The notes below the pieces were generated by a model. It did not search any database and was not told where the DNA came from. It worked only from the letters and a program-made list of their open reading frames with translations. Below are positions 1 to 5,729 of a stretch of DNA of 11,887 nt, one piece after another (the first letter of the stretch is position 1; the number at the start of each line of letters is the position of its first letter). This DNA is from HGM12669 sp048527645 (GTDB lineage Bacteria > Bacillota > Clostridia > Oscillospirales > CAG-272). The DNA is taken from contig DBGFNI010000113.1 in assembly GCA_048527645.1 (NCBI GenBank), positions 1-11,887 on the forward strand. The letters are read 5' to 3'. The translations under genes and the position numbers were made by a program.

Positions 1-30
1 ATTATAACACATCCCGCCCCGAAAATGCAA
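1..30 (-). promoter_or_regulatory. Putative divergent promoter, reading left out of the window
   Basis: On the - strand the first ten positions read GTGTTATAAT. This is a perfect TATAAT -10 box preceded by TGT, an extended -10 element. A weak -35 candidate, TTGCAT, lies on the - strand at 30-25, giving an 18-base spacer. It resembles the + strand promoter at 152-180 and would drive a gene left of the window. The -35 box is poor and the target gene is not visible, so this is a candidate only. Confidence 0.4.
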
Positions 31-43
31 GAGAGGATTGCAT
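25..43. repeat. Short perfect inverted repeat over the - strand -35 region
   Basis: ATGCAA (25-30) and TTGCAT (38-43) form a perfect 6-base inverted repeat around a 7-base centre. It overlaps the proposed - strand -35 box, so it could be an operator half-site pair. It could equally be the weak stem of a terminator of an upstream + strand gene, because TTTT follows at 48-51. Sequence alone does not decide. Confidence 0.25.
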
Positions 44-69
44 CCTGTTTTGCCCGCCTCCCGCAAAAA

Positions 70-82
70 GCCGCAAAGCGGC
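70..82. repeat. GC-rich hairpin GCCGC-AAA-GCGGC
   Basis: A perfect 5-bp stem (70-74 with 78-82) closes an AAA loop. Read on the - strand it is followed by TTTTT, the form of a small intrinsic terminator for leftward transcription. No - strand gene lies to its right inside the window, so its role is unclear. Confidence 0.3.
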
Positions 83-104
83 AACGCCTTTGCCCCGTGT
101 TTTC

Positions 105-146
105 CGGCGCGAAAAAGTCGGAAAAGCGGCGTACTTTTTCGTGCTG
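105..146. repeat. Long imperfect inverted repeat upstream of the first gene's promoter
   Basis: The segment 110-118 (CGAAAAAGT) is the exact reverse complement of 133-141. Pairing continues outward to 105/146 with two G:T wobbles, giving about 14 pairs around a 14-base loop. It ends six bases before the proposed -35 box at 152. It could be an operator, or a terminator for transcripts from outside the window, although no U-run follows the stem. Confidence 0.35.
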
Positions 147-151
147 CCGCC

Positions 152-180
152 TTGCAATCAAAGGGAAAATGTGTTAAAAT
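152..180 (+). promoter_or_regulatory. Putative sigma-A-type promoter of the sugar isomerase gene
   Basis: TTGCAA (152-157, 4 of 6 matches to TTGACA) is separated by 17 bases from TAAAAT (175-180, 5 of 6 matches to TATAAT). A TGT directly before the -10 box adds an extended -10 element. Transcription would start near 187. A short inverted repeat, TGTTA (172-176) with TAACA (189-193), brackets the -10 box and expected start site and could bind a regulator. Confidence 0.6.
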
Positions 181-210
181 AATAAAGATAACAAATCGGG
201 AGGGGTAATC

Positions 211-960
211 ATGAATAAAATCGGTATCGCAGACTACGGCATGAACGTGTACTGCGGCGGCATGCTGGACTATGAAATGCGCATGGAGCAGCTGCGCGCC
301 ATCGGCTATGACGGGGCGGAGCGGCTGGAGCCGCTGGACGCCGCAGATCTTGTCGACAAGATGACAACGCTTGCGCGCCTGGGAATGGATTTCGGCACGG
401 TGCGCACCGCCAAGGCGGATTTGAGCATCCGATGGACCGCCGCCACAGGGCGCAAATATGTGTGGATCAACAGCCCGGACACCCGCGACGGCATGGACGC
501 GCTGTGCCGCCAGGCAAACTATCTGTCGGATGTATGCGACAAATACAACATTGTCTGCGGCATTCACAATCACCTGGGCACCCCGGTGCAAACGCAGGAG
601 GAGCTGGAGTGTTTTCTCAGCCGGTGTCCCCGCGCGGGCATCGTGTATGACGTCGGCCACATGGCGGTGGCAGGGGGCGATGTTACGGCAATCGCCGAAA
701 AATACGCTGACCGCATTTTAGCCGTTCATCTCAAGGAGTGGTGCTACACGACGGATAACCGAGAGCTCGAATGGTTCGATCAGGGCTATTTCACCGGGCT
801 TGGACAGGGGACCTATCCCGTGGACAATCACGGCGTCGTCCGCGTACTGCAAAACTGCGGATACAGCGGCTGGTATCACATCGAGCAGGATACGCACCTG
901 CGTGAGCCGTTGGAGGATCTCAAACAATCCCGCGAAATTCTGCGCAGCTGGGGTCTGTAA
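211..960 (+). CDS. Sugar phosphate isomerase/epimerase, xylose isomerase-like TIM barrel
   Basis: A 249-residue cytoplasmic protein of the AP-endonuclease-2/xylose isomerase-like TIM-barrel family, which includes IolE-type dehydratases and sugar epimerases. Visible family marks are the HNH triplet (H119-N-H121), YDVGH (D147, H150), the HLKE strand end (H173, K175) and the C-terminal strand YHIEQD with E225. These are the usual metal ligands and active-site residues. The full barrel fits in the typical 250-280 residue length. The start is well supported by GGGAGGGG at 198-205, five bases before ATG, and by a promoter at 152-180. The substrate cannot be told from sequence, and no sugar transporter or kinase lies beside it. 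It appears to be the first gene of the rightward transcript, with no convincing terminator after it (a T7 run at 962-968 lacks a good stem). Confidence 0.85.
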   Translation: MNKIGIADYGMNVYCGGMLDYEMRMEQLRAIGYDGAERLEPLDAADLVDKMTTLARLGMDFGTVRTAKADLSIRWTAATGRKYVWINSPDTRDGMDALCRQANYLSDVCDKYNIVCGIHNHLGTPVQTQEELECFLSRCPRAGIVYDVGHMAVAGGDVTAIAEKYADRILAVHLKEWCYTTDNRELEWFDQGYFTGLGQGTYPVDNHGVVRVLQNCGYSGWYHIEQDTHLREPLEDLKQSREILRSWGL

Positions 961-984
961 CTTTTTTTCAAATTCCAAAACCGC

Positions 985-1046
985 ATACGGTAAGTTCGCA
1001 AAATCCTTACCGGGTCAATGACCGAAACAAAAAACTACGAAAGGGG
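985..1046 (+). promoter_or_regulatory. Candidate preQ1-type riboswitch in the queT leader
   Basis: A perfect 7-bp stem pairs 988-994 (CGGTAAG) with 1006-1012 (CTTACCG) around the loop TTCGCAAAATC. Farther downstream is AAAAAACTA at 1029-1037, the same A-rich tail found in class I preQ1 riboswitches such as the B. subtilis queuosine operon leader. A GAAAGGGG sequence follows at 1039-1046. The loop begins TTC and ends with C, as in that class. Loop TTCG (995-998) can pair with CGAA (1038-1041), giving a possible pseudoknot. The position directly before queT fits. Against a canonical call, a small hairpin (1013-1023) is inserted between stem and tail, and the tail CTA has no exact loop partner. 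It may be a variant class I element, another preQ1 class, or a different structured leader. Confidence 0.45.
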
Positions 1047-1065
1047 TCACACCTTCACCGTGACC
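1013..1065 (+). promoter_or_regulatory. Pair of exchangeable hairpins before queT, possible expression platform
   Basis: GGTC-AAT-GACC (1013-1023) and GGTCAC...GTGACC (1045-1050 with 1060-1065) are two hairpins built from the same words. GGTCA occurs at 1013-1017 and 1045-1049, and TGACC at 1019-1023 and 1061-1065, so either GGTCA can pair with either TGACC. The second hairpin begins within the AAGGGG run (1041-1046) that could act as a ribosome binding site. No U-run follows, so control of translation is more likely than termination. Confidence 0.4.
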
Positions 1066-1080
1066 GAAATGGAACAACTC

Positions 1081-1623
1081 ATGAAAGCAAACAACGTACA
1101 ACGCACACACCGTACCGTCCTGTTTCTCACACAAAGCGGCGCAATCGCCGCTCTGTATGTCGTATTCACCTGGGTCTCCGCCCTGTTCGGCCTGTCCTCG
1201 GGCGTGATTCAGGTGCGCATTTCCGAGGCGCTGTGTATCCTTCCCGCCTTCACCCCCGCCGCTATCCCCGCTCTCACCGTCGGATGCTTTTTGGCCAATC
1301 TGCTGACCGGGGGGCTGCCGCTGGACGCGGTGTTCGGCAGTCTCGCAACGCTGCTGGGCGCGCTGGGCGCGTGGTGCATCGGCAAATACTGCCGCCGCCT
1401 GCCCGCCCCCGTATACAAAATTTTCATCACCCTTCCCAACGTCGCCGCAAACACGCTGATTGTGCCCTGGGTGCTGCGGTATGTATACGGTGCGCAGGGC
1501 GCCATTCCCTACTTCATGCTGACAGTCGGCGCGGGAGAATTTCTCGCGACAACGGTGTTGGGCTTTGCGCTGTTTGTTTTACTACAACGGATTCTGTCAA
1601 AAAAGAATTTCCTTTCCCTTTGA
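1081..1623 (+). CDS. queT: QueT family transporter, substrate-binding membrane subunit for queuosine precursor
   Basis: A 180-residue, mostly hydrophobic membrane protein of the QueT family (formerly DUF988). These are S components of energy-coupling factor transporters thought to import queuosine precursors. The family signature is clear: an N-terminal GAIAALYVV helix, then IQVRISEAL (I43-L51), followed by hydrophobic helices with a GCFLANLL segment and a TLPNVAANTL segment. The frame stays open up to an ATG at 1018, but that codon lies inside a predicted hairpin with no ribosome binding site. Starting at 1081 gives the short N-terminus usual for the family. GTG 1060 and ATG 1069 are alternatives; 1081 has only a weak GGAA (1071-1074). 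No ECF ATPase or T-component genes are in the window, so shared ECF modules encoded elsewhere are presumed. The structured leader suggests control by preQ1 or a related ligand. Confidence 0.85.
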   Translation: MKANNVQRTHRTVLFLTQSGAIAALYVVFTWVSALFGLSSGVIQVRISEALCILPAFTPAAIPALTVGCFLANLLTGGLPLDAVFGSLATLLGALGAWCIGKYCRRLPAPVYKIFITLPNVAANTLIVPWVLRYVYGAQGAIPYFMLTVGAGEFLATTVLGFALFVLLQRILSKKNFLSL

Positions 1624-1700
1624 GAAATAGCAGGATTGTATCAACAAAAGACATCGGTGGATTTCAAAAATCAATATCATGATGAAAGGTCAGATATTCC

Positions 1701-2381
1701 ATGCTTTTGTTTCTCCGCACGCTTTTTCCCATGTTCATCGCCGAGATGGGCGATAAAACACAGCTGCTTCTGGTCGCGATGGCGTCCCGGTGCAGACCGC
1801 GGCACATTGTGGCAGGCACTGCGCTTGCCATCGCCGTGCTCAACGCCCTGGCAGTCGCCCTCGGCGCAGTGGTCAGCACATATATTCCGCCCGTGGCCGT
1901 CAAACTGGCGGCGGGAATCGCGTTTTTCGGCTTCGCGCTTTCCGCATTGCGCCACGCCCCGGAGGAGAGCAGCCGGGACGCCTGCCGGGATCAGCATCCC
2001 GTGCTTTCGGTTTTCGGTACATTCTTTTTAGCGGAGCTGGGCGACAAAACGCAGCTGACCGCCATTGCCTTCGCGGCAAATGCCGGCAGTGTTGCCAATG
2101 CCGTCGTTGTGTGGCTTGCCTGCTCCCTGGGTCTGTTTGCCGCCGATATGATCGGCATGCTCGTAGGCTTCTATGCGAACAGCAGAATTCCGGAAGAATG
2201 GATGCGCGCCCTCTCCTTTGTGATTTTTGCGGCATTCGGTATCGTGACTGTCACACAGGGCGCACAGCTTCTGCCACTGCCGCGGGCGGGACAGATGACG
2301 TTCAGCGTGCTGCTGTGCCTGCTTTTTGCAGCATCAAGTATGCTCCTGGTTGCGATCCGAAAAAGAAAAACACCGCAGTGA
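1701..2381 (+). CDS. TMEM165/GDT1 family cation exchanger (UPF0016)
   Basis: A 226-residue integral membrane protein with the two-fold repeat diagnostic of the UPF0016/GDT1 family. The E-x-G-D-K-T motif occurs twice, as E15-M-G-D-K-T20 and E112-L-G-D-K-T117, each near the start of a hydrophobic three-helix half. Characterised members move Mn2+ or Ca2+ in exchange for protons, and bacterial relatives mainly export manganese. The acidic residues of the two motifs form the ion site. The start at 1701 is the only in-frame ATG near the N-terminal helix, with GAAAGG at 1684-1688 about 12 bases upstream. The 77-base gap after queT does not look like the Mn-sensing yybP-ykoY riboswitch. It ends in AAGCGAAAAAC-type coding close to the next gene, 16 bases away, which suggests a shared transcript. 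Confidence 0.88.
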   Translation: MLLFLRTLFPMFIAEMGDKTQLLLVAMASRCRPRHIVAGTALAIAVLNALAVALGAVVSTYIPPVAVKLAAGIAFFGFALSALRHAPEESSRDACRDQHPVLSVFGTFFLAELGDKTQLTAIAFAANAGSVANAVVVWLACSLGLFAADMIGMLVGFYANSRIPEEWMRALSFVIFAAFGIVTVTQGAQLLPLPRAGQMTFSVLLCLLFAASSMLLVAIRKRKTPQ

Positions 2382-2397
2382 ATATGACGCAGCAAAT

Positions 2398-3360
2398 ATG
2401 AAAAGAAAAACGATAAACCCCTTTCCCTATTCTGATTCCAACAAGCGATATCACACCTACGATTATTATCTGCGCTGCCGCTACGGCAGAAAATGTGCCA
2501 AGGTTCCGCTGGACGGCGGATTCACCTGCCCCAATCTCGACGGCACGCTCTCCGATGCCGGGTGCACCTTCTGCACAGGCAGAGGAAGCGGAGACTTCTG
2601 TGCGGATCGCGCGCTGTCCGTCGAAGAGCAGTTTCAGGCGATCAAAAACGCCACGGAGAAAAAATGGGGCAAGGTTTGCTACATTCCCTATTTTCAGGCG
2701 TTTTCCGCTACCTGGGGTGATTTTTCACACATGTGCAGGCAATTTGAGGCGGCGCTTGCCCTGCCGGACACGGTCGGGCTGCATATCGCCACGCGGCCGG
2801 ACTGTCTCCCTCCGCGCGTTCTGGATTATCTGGAATCGCTCAGCCGGCGGTGCGACCTGACCGTCGAGCTGGGGCTGCAAAGCATTCACGATGCCACATT
2901 GCGCCGCATCAACCGGGGACATTCTTACCGTCAGTTTTTGGATGGGTTTGCAGCGCTGCGTGCGCGCGGCATTTCCGTTTGTGTGCATCTGATCAACGGA
3001 TTGCCCGGAGAAAATGAAGAAATGATGCTGCAAACCGCCCGCGAAATGGCGCGTCTGCGCCCGCAGATGCTGAAAATTCATTCTCTCTGCGTTTTTCGGA
3101 ATACACAGCTGGAGCATGAATACCGGGCAGGTGCATTTTCTCTGCTCTCCCGCGCGCAGTATGTTTCCATCACCTGCCGGCAGCTGCAATTGCTCCCGCC
3201 TCAGACCGTCATTGCACGGATCATGGGAGACGGCGCCGCCGCCGCGCTTGTTGCCCCGCAGTGGTGTCAAAAAAAACTGACGCTACTCAATGAGATTGAC
3301 AAATGGTTTGCAGCGAACAACACCTGTCAGGGCGCACTTTATTCCGCGGAGCATCGCTGA
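2398..3360 (+). CDS. TIGR01212-type radical SAM protein (YhcC/YtqA group, possible MnmL)
   Basis: A 320-residue cytoplasmic radical SAM enzyme. The [4Fe-4S] cysteines are C44, C56 and C59 in a C-x11-C-x2-C arrangement (TCPNLDGT...GCTFC), with the RGSGDFC segment just after. This spacing and the N-terminal RYHTYDYYLR stretch are typical of the E. coli YhcC / B. subtilis YtqA group. YtqA-type proteins were named MnmL and take part in converting cmnm5s2U to mnm5s2U at the wobble base of Glu, Gln and Lys tRNAs. YhcC-type members have no settled role, and I cannot separate the two by eye. The MnmM methylase that often accompanies MnmL is not in the window. ATG 2398 is preferred because the open frame upstream (from 2326) overlaps the previous gene by 56 bases and adds a non-family extension. 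The ribosome binding site is weak, so translational coupling with the upstream gene is possible. Confidence 0.82.
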   Translation: MKRKTINPFPYSDSNKRYHTYDYYLRCRYGRKCAKVPLDGGFTCPNLDGTLSDAGCTFCTGRGSGDFCADRALSVEEQFQAIKNATEKKWGKVCYIPYFQAFSATWGDFSHMCRQFEAALALPDTVGLHIATRPDCLPPRVLDYLESLSRRCDLTVELGLQSIHDATLRRINRGHSYRQFLDGFAALRARGISVCVHLINGLPGENEEMMLQTAREMARLRPQMLKIHSLCVFRNTQLEHEYRAGAFSLLSRAQYVSITCRQLQLLPPQTVIARIMGDGAAAALVAPQWCQKKLTLLNEIDKWFAANNTCQGALYSAEHR

Positions 3361-3408
3361 CCGCGTGCTGCGCTTTGCGCATTTTCACCGTCGAATCATC
3401 CGCAAATC

Positions 3409-3414
3409 GAGGTG
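3409..3414 (+). promoter_or_regulatory. Ribosome binding site fixing the capA-like start
   Basis: GAGGTG lies five bases before ATG 3420. It rules out the longer in-frame reading that starts inside the radical SAM gene at 3303. Confidence 0.7.
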
Positions 3415-3419
3415 CCGTT

Positions 3420-4493
3420 ATGAAAAACAAATTGCTTTTTCTGCTCACTCTGCTTCTGATTTTGCTTTTTCTGTGCAGCTGCTCCGACCGGGGGGAGGTT
3501 GTTCTGCCTGCGGGCAGCATCGCGCAGCGCATGACCCCCGGACAGAAAAGTCCTGTTCTGGAGCAGACAACAGACCAGATCGTCATTTCCTTCGCCGGCG
3601 ATATGAACGTCGCGGCGGAGGTGCGGTATGAAAATCTGGGCGCATGCTTCAACCGCTTTGCCAAGACCGTGGAGCCGGAATATTTTTTAAAAAATGTGTC
3701 GCACATCTTTCAAAATGACGATATCACCATCGCCGATGTGGAAAACGTCTTCACCGACAACGCCCTGCCCCGTGTGGACAAGGGGGATGAGAGCTATGCC
3801 TATTGGTACCGATCCGGCAGTGAAAATGCAAAAATTCTGTCCTGCGCCGGGATTGAGATCGGCTCTATCGCCAACAACCACACCATGGACTTCGGCACAC
3901 AGGGCTATGAGGACACCAAAGCGGCGCTGGAGGCGCAGGGCATGACATGGGGAGACGAAACACACCCCATCTATGTGGAAAAGCACGGTGTGCGCATCGG
4001 CATTTTCTGCTGCAAACTCTTCGGCGGCGGGCAGCTTGCGCCGATTATGAACTGGCTGGAGCAGGAGGCGCCGCAGAAAAGCGATTATCAGATTGTGTTT
4101 TTTCACGGCGGCACGGAACGGATTTTCACGCCGGACAGCTGGAAGGTCAACTATTGCCATCAGATGATCGACGCCGGCGCAGATCTGGTGATCGGCGGAC
4201 ATCCCCATGTGCTGCAGCCCTTTGAGGAATACAACGGCGGATATATCGTATATAGCATGGGCAATTTTCTGTTCGGCGGCTCCCGCACCTGCGAGAATGA
4301 AACGATCGTCTATCAGCAGATTCTCACGGTGCAAAACGGAGAGATCATTGACGAGGGCTATGAGATGATCCCTTGCCACTGCTACACCGACACCCTGCAA
4401 ACGCCCTATCAGCCGGACGTGGTCACCGACCCCGCTGCAAAGCAGAAAATTCTCGATTTTATGCATGGGCGCGCAGACACGCCCATGCCGTAA
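3420..4493 (+). CDS. CapA-like metallophosphoesterase-fold lipoprotein
   Basis: A 357-residue protein of the CapA/PgsA family (poly-gamma-glutamate capsule synthesis protein fold, calcineurin-like). It begins with a lysine pair and a leucine-rich helix ending LFLCSC-SDR, a plausible lipoprotein signal peptide with the lipidated cysteine at the second C. It is therefore probably anchored on the outer face of the membrane. The domain follows with FAGDMN (D61, N63), DVEN (D106, E108), NNHTMDFG (N153, H154, D157), FFHGG and GGHPHV (H261, H263), then YSMGNFLF. These are the metal-site and core motifs of the family. No CapB/CapC/CapE partners are nearby, so capsule synthesis is not implied; a generic cell-surface phosphoesterase or related role is as likely. 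A strong GAGGTG site supports the start. It sits 59 bases after the radical SAM gene. Confidence 0.83.
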   Translation: MKNKLLFLLTLLLILLFLCSCSDRGEVVLPAGSIAQRMTPGQKSPVLEQTTDQIVISFAGDMNVAAEVRYENLGACFNRFAKTVEPEYFLKNVSHIFQNDDITIADVENVFTDNALPRVDKGDESYAYWYRSGSENAKILSCAGIEIGSIANNHTMDFGTQGYEDTKAALEAQGMTWGDETHPIYVEKHGVRIGIFCCKLFGGGQLAPIMNWLEQEAPQKSDYQIVFFHGGTERIFTPDSWKVNYCHQMIDAGADLVIGGHPHVLQPFEEYNGGYIVYSMGNFLFGGSRTCENETIVYQQILTVQNGEIIDEGYEMIPCHCYTDTLQTPYQPDVVTDPAAKQKILDFMHGRADTPMP

Positions 4494-4598
4494 GCCTTGC
4501 ATTTGAGGCACAGTTGATGCATCTGTGCGATACTGCTTGCATGCGTACCGCAAAAAGCGGGAATCCTTTTCCGTAGAACGAATATGAGGATCACCACC
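4494..4598 (+). other. 105-base intergenic spacer with inverted repeats
   Basis: This spacer contains a perfect 6-bp inverted repeat, GCACAG (4508-4513) with CTGTGC (4523-4528), around a 9-base loop. An overlapping alternative pairing of TGCAT/ATGCA words uses part of it. A weak 4-bp CCGC-AAAAA-GCGG stem lies at 4548-4560, followed six bases later by TTTT. Neither is a convincing terminator. I see no good promoter or small gene here. Confidence 0.35.
4586..4590 (+). promoter_or_regulatory. Ribosome binding site fixing the ArsC-like start
   Basis: GAGGA lies eight bases before ATG 4599 and overlaps the alternative ATG at 4584. The alternative lacks its own site, so the shorter protein is preferred. 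Confidence 0.65.
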
Positions 4599-4955
4599 AT
4601 GAATATACAGATTTTCGGCAAAAGCAAATGCTTTGACACGAAAAAAGCGCTCCGGTTTTTCAAGGAGCGCGGCATCCCCGTGCATTATGTCGATCTCGCA
4701 CAGCGTCCCATGTCAAAAGGGGAGCTCACCAAGGTGATTGCCGCACTGGGCGGCGGCGTCGACAGCGTCATTGACGCCGGCGGCAAAAACTATGCGATGA
4801 TCCGATACTATACCGAGCAGGGAAAGCTGGAAAAGCTGCTTGACGATCCCTCCTACCTGAAGACCCCCATCGTGCGCTGCGGTCCCCGCGCAACCGTCGG
4901 CCCCGCAGAAGCAGAATGGAAGCGCTGGATTGCGGCAGAGAAAGCCGGGCAATAA
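4599..4955 (+). CDS. ArsC/Spx-fold thioredoxin-like protein
   Basis: A 118-residue protein of the ArsC family (thioredoxin fold), close to the usual 110-130 residues. It opens MNIQIFGKSKC, placing the single N-terminal active-site cysteine at C11 after the first beta strand. The following FDTKKALRFFKERGI helix and the HYVDL strand match the family. The region near TPIVRCGPRATVG corresponds to the conserved cis-proline loop and basic patch. It has no CXXC pair at the N-terminus, unlike Spx, and no ars genes (arsB, acr3, arsR) are nearby. A thiol-based reductase or uncharacterised ArsC paralogue is therefore more likely than true arsenate resistance. It lies 92 bases upstream of the metallo-hydrolase gene, probably in the same transcript. 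Confidence 0.8.
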   Translation: MNIQIFGKSKCFDTKKALRFFKERGIPVHYVDLAQRPMSKGELTKVIAALGGGVDSVIDAGGKNYAMIRYYTEQGKLEKLLDDPSYLKTPIVRCGPRATVGPAEAEWKRWIAAEKAGQ

Positions 4956-5002
4956 CTGCCGGCATCGTCTCGCCGCGTTCGCCCATTGACCATTTTGAAA
5001 GC

Positions 5003-5017
5003 GCGGCATCACGCCGC
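5003..5017 (+). repeat. Small GC-rich hairpin between the ArsC-like and hydrolase genes
   Basis: GCGGC (5003-5007) and GCCGC (5013-5017) form a 5-bp stem with an ATCAC loop. The next bases (CGTCTT) are not a U-run, so it is not a strong terminator. It may merely reflect GC-rich sequence. Confidence 0.25.
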
Positions 5018-5047
5018 CGTCTTATGACAGAAAGGACAAGCCCAAAG

Positions 5048-5689
5048 ATGTCAATCAGTCTGCAAACACTTGCCTGCGGTCCGATGGATAACCGCACCTA
5101 TCTGCTCACAGATCAGCCGGGCGGCGAAACCATCGTGGTGGATCCCGGCTTTGACTGCGAAGCCATCCTGCGCGCAATGAAGGGCAAATCGCCGGTGGGT
5201 CTTTTGCTGACGCACGCGCACTTTGATCACATGGATCTGATCGACAAGCTCCGCACGCTCTGGGGCGTGCCCCTGTGGGTAAGCTGTGAGGACAGCGGGG
5301 CGCTTTGCGACAGCACGCGCAACGGCAACGCACTTTTCACCGGCCGCGACGTCACATACGCGCCTGCGGAGCGGACCTTTTCGCAGGGCGACAAAATCCC
5401 GCTGGGTGCTTCCTTTCTCACCGTGTATCATACCCCCGGTCACACCCCGGGCAGCTGCTGCTTTGCGGCGCCGGGAGCGAATGAAAACTGGCTGCTGACC
5501 GGCGACACGCTGTTTCGCGGTTCGGTCGGACGCACCGATCTGCCGGGCGGCTCGATGACGCAGATGATGGAGTCGGTCAACCGCCTGCGCGTATTGGGGC
5601 AGGCACACCCGGACTGGATCGTCTGTCCCGGGCACGGCGCCCAAAGCACCCTTGCGCAGGAGCTTGCCGCAAATCCCTATTTTCAGTAA
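5048..5689 (+). CDS. MBL-fold metallo-hydrolase, glyoxalase II-like
   Basis: A 213-residue cytoplasmic hydrolase of the metallo-beta-lactamase superfamily. The dinuclear zinc site is complete: THAHFDHMD (H56, H58, D60, H61), GHTPGS (H132), GDTLFRGSVGRTD (D153) and CPGHG (H196). The GDTLFxxSVGRTDLPGG segment is characteristic of small glyoxalase II-like (hydroxyacylglutathione hydrolase-like) enzymes widespread in Firmicutes. Their physiological substrates are mostly unknown; thioester hydrolysis is the family guess. The frame is open upstream to 4916, but that overlaps the ArsC-like gene. ATG 5048, with AAAGGA at 5031-5036, yields the standard N-terminus ISLQTLACGPMDNRTYLL. It is followed 40 bases later by gltX. 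Confidence 0.88.
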   Translation: MSISLQTLACGPMDNRTYLLTDQPGGETIVVDPGFDCEAILRAMKGKSPVGLLLTHAHFDHMDLIDKLRTLWGVPLWVSCEDSGALCDSTRNGNALFTGRDVTYAPAERTFSQGDKIPLGASFLTVYHTPGHTPGSCCFAAPGANENWLLTGDTLFRGSVGRTDLPGGSMTQMMESVNRLRVLGQAHPDWIVCPGHGAQSTLAQELAANPYFQ

Positions 5690-5714
5690 TCTATGCAAAA
5701 CAACGCTATCATAC

Positions 5715-5720
5715 AGGAGA
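5715..5720 (+). promoter_or_regulatory. Ribosome binding site fixing the gltX start
   Basis: AGGAGA lies nine bases before ATG 5730. It argues against the longer in-frame start at 5652, which overlaps the hydrolase gene by 38 bases. Confidence 0.7.
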
Positions 5721-5729
5721 CCATACGAC

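Noticed and set aside
961..975. T7 run after the isomerase stop codon as an intrinsic terminator
   Set aside because: No stem longer than about three pairs can be drawn directly before the run.
1018..1080. N-terminal extension of QueT from ATG 1018
   Set aside because: The codon lies in a predicted hairpin directly after a riboswitch-like stem, has no ribosome binding site, and the encoded residues are not family-like.
1624..1700. yybP-ykoY manganese riboswitch before the exchanger gene
   Set aside because: The gap is only 77 bases and lacks the paired, GC-rich conserved core of that riboswitch.
2326..2397. Upstream extension of the radical SAM protein
   Set aside because: It overlaps the exchanger gene by 56 bases and adds residues absent from the YhcC/YtqA pattern; ATG 2398 gives the expected N-terminus.
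3687..4685. Long open frame on the - strand (332 codons) opposite the CapA-like gene
   Set aside because: It lies antisense to a gene with clear catalytic motifs, its protein is low-quality and family-less, and such mirror frames are common in GC-rich coding DNA.
4599..4955. Arsenate resistance function for the ArsC-like gene
   Set aside because: No arsenite exporter or ArsR regulator is nearby, and the family includes many paralogues unrelated to arsenic.
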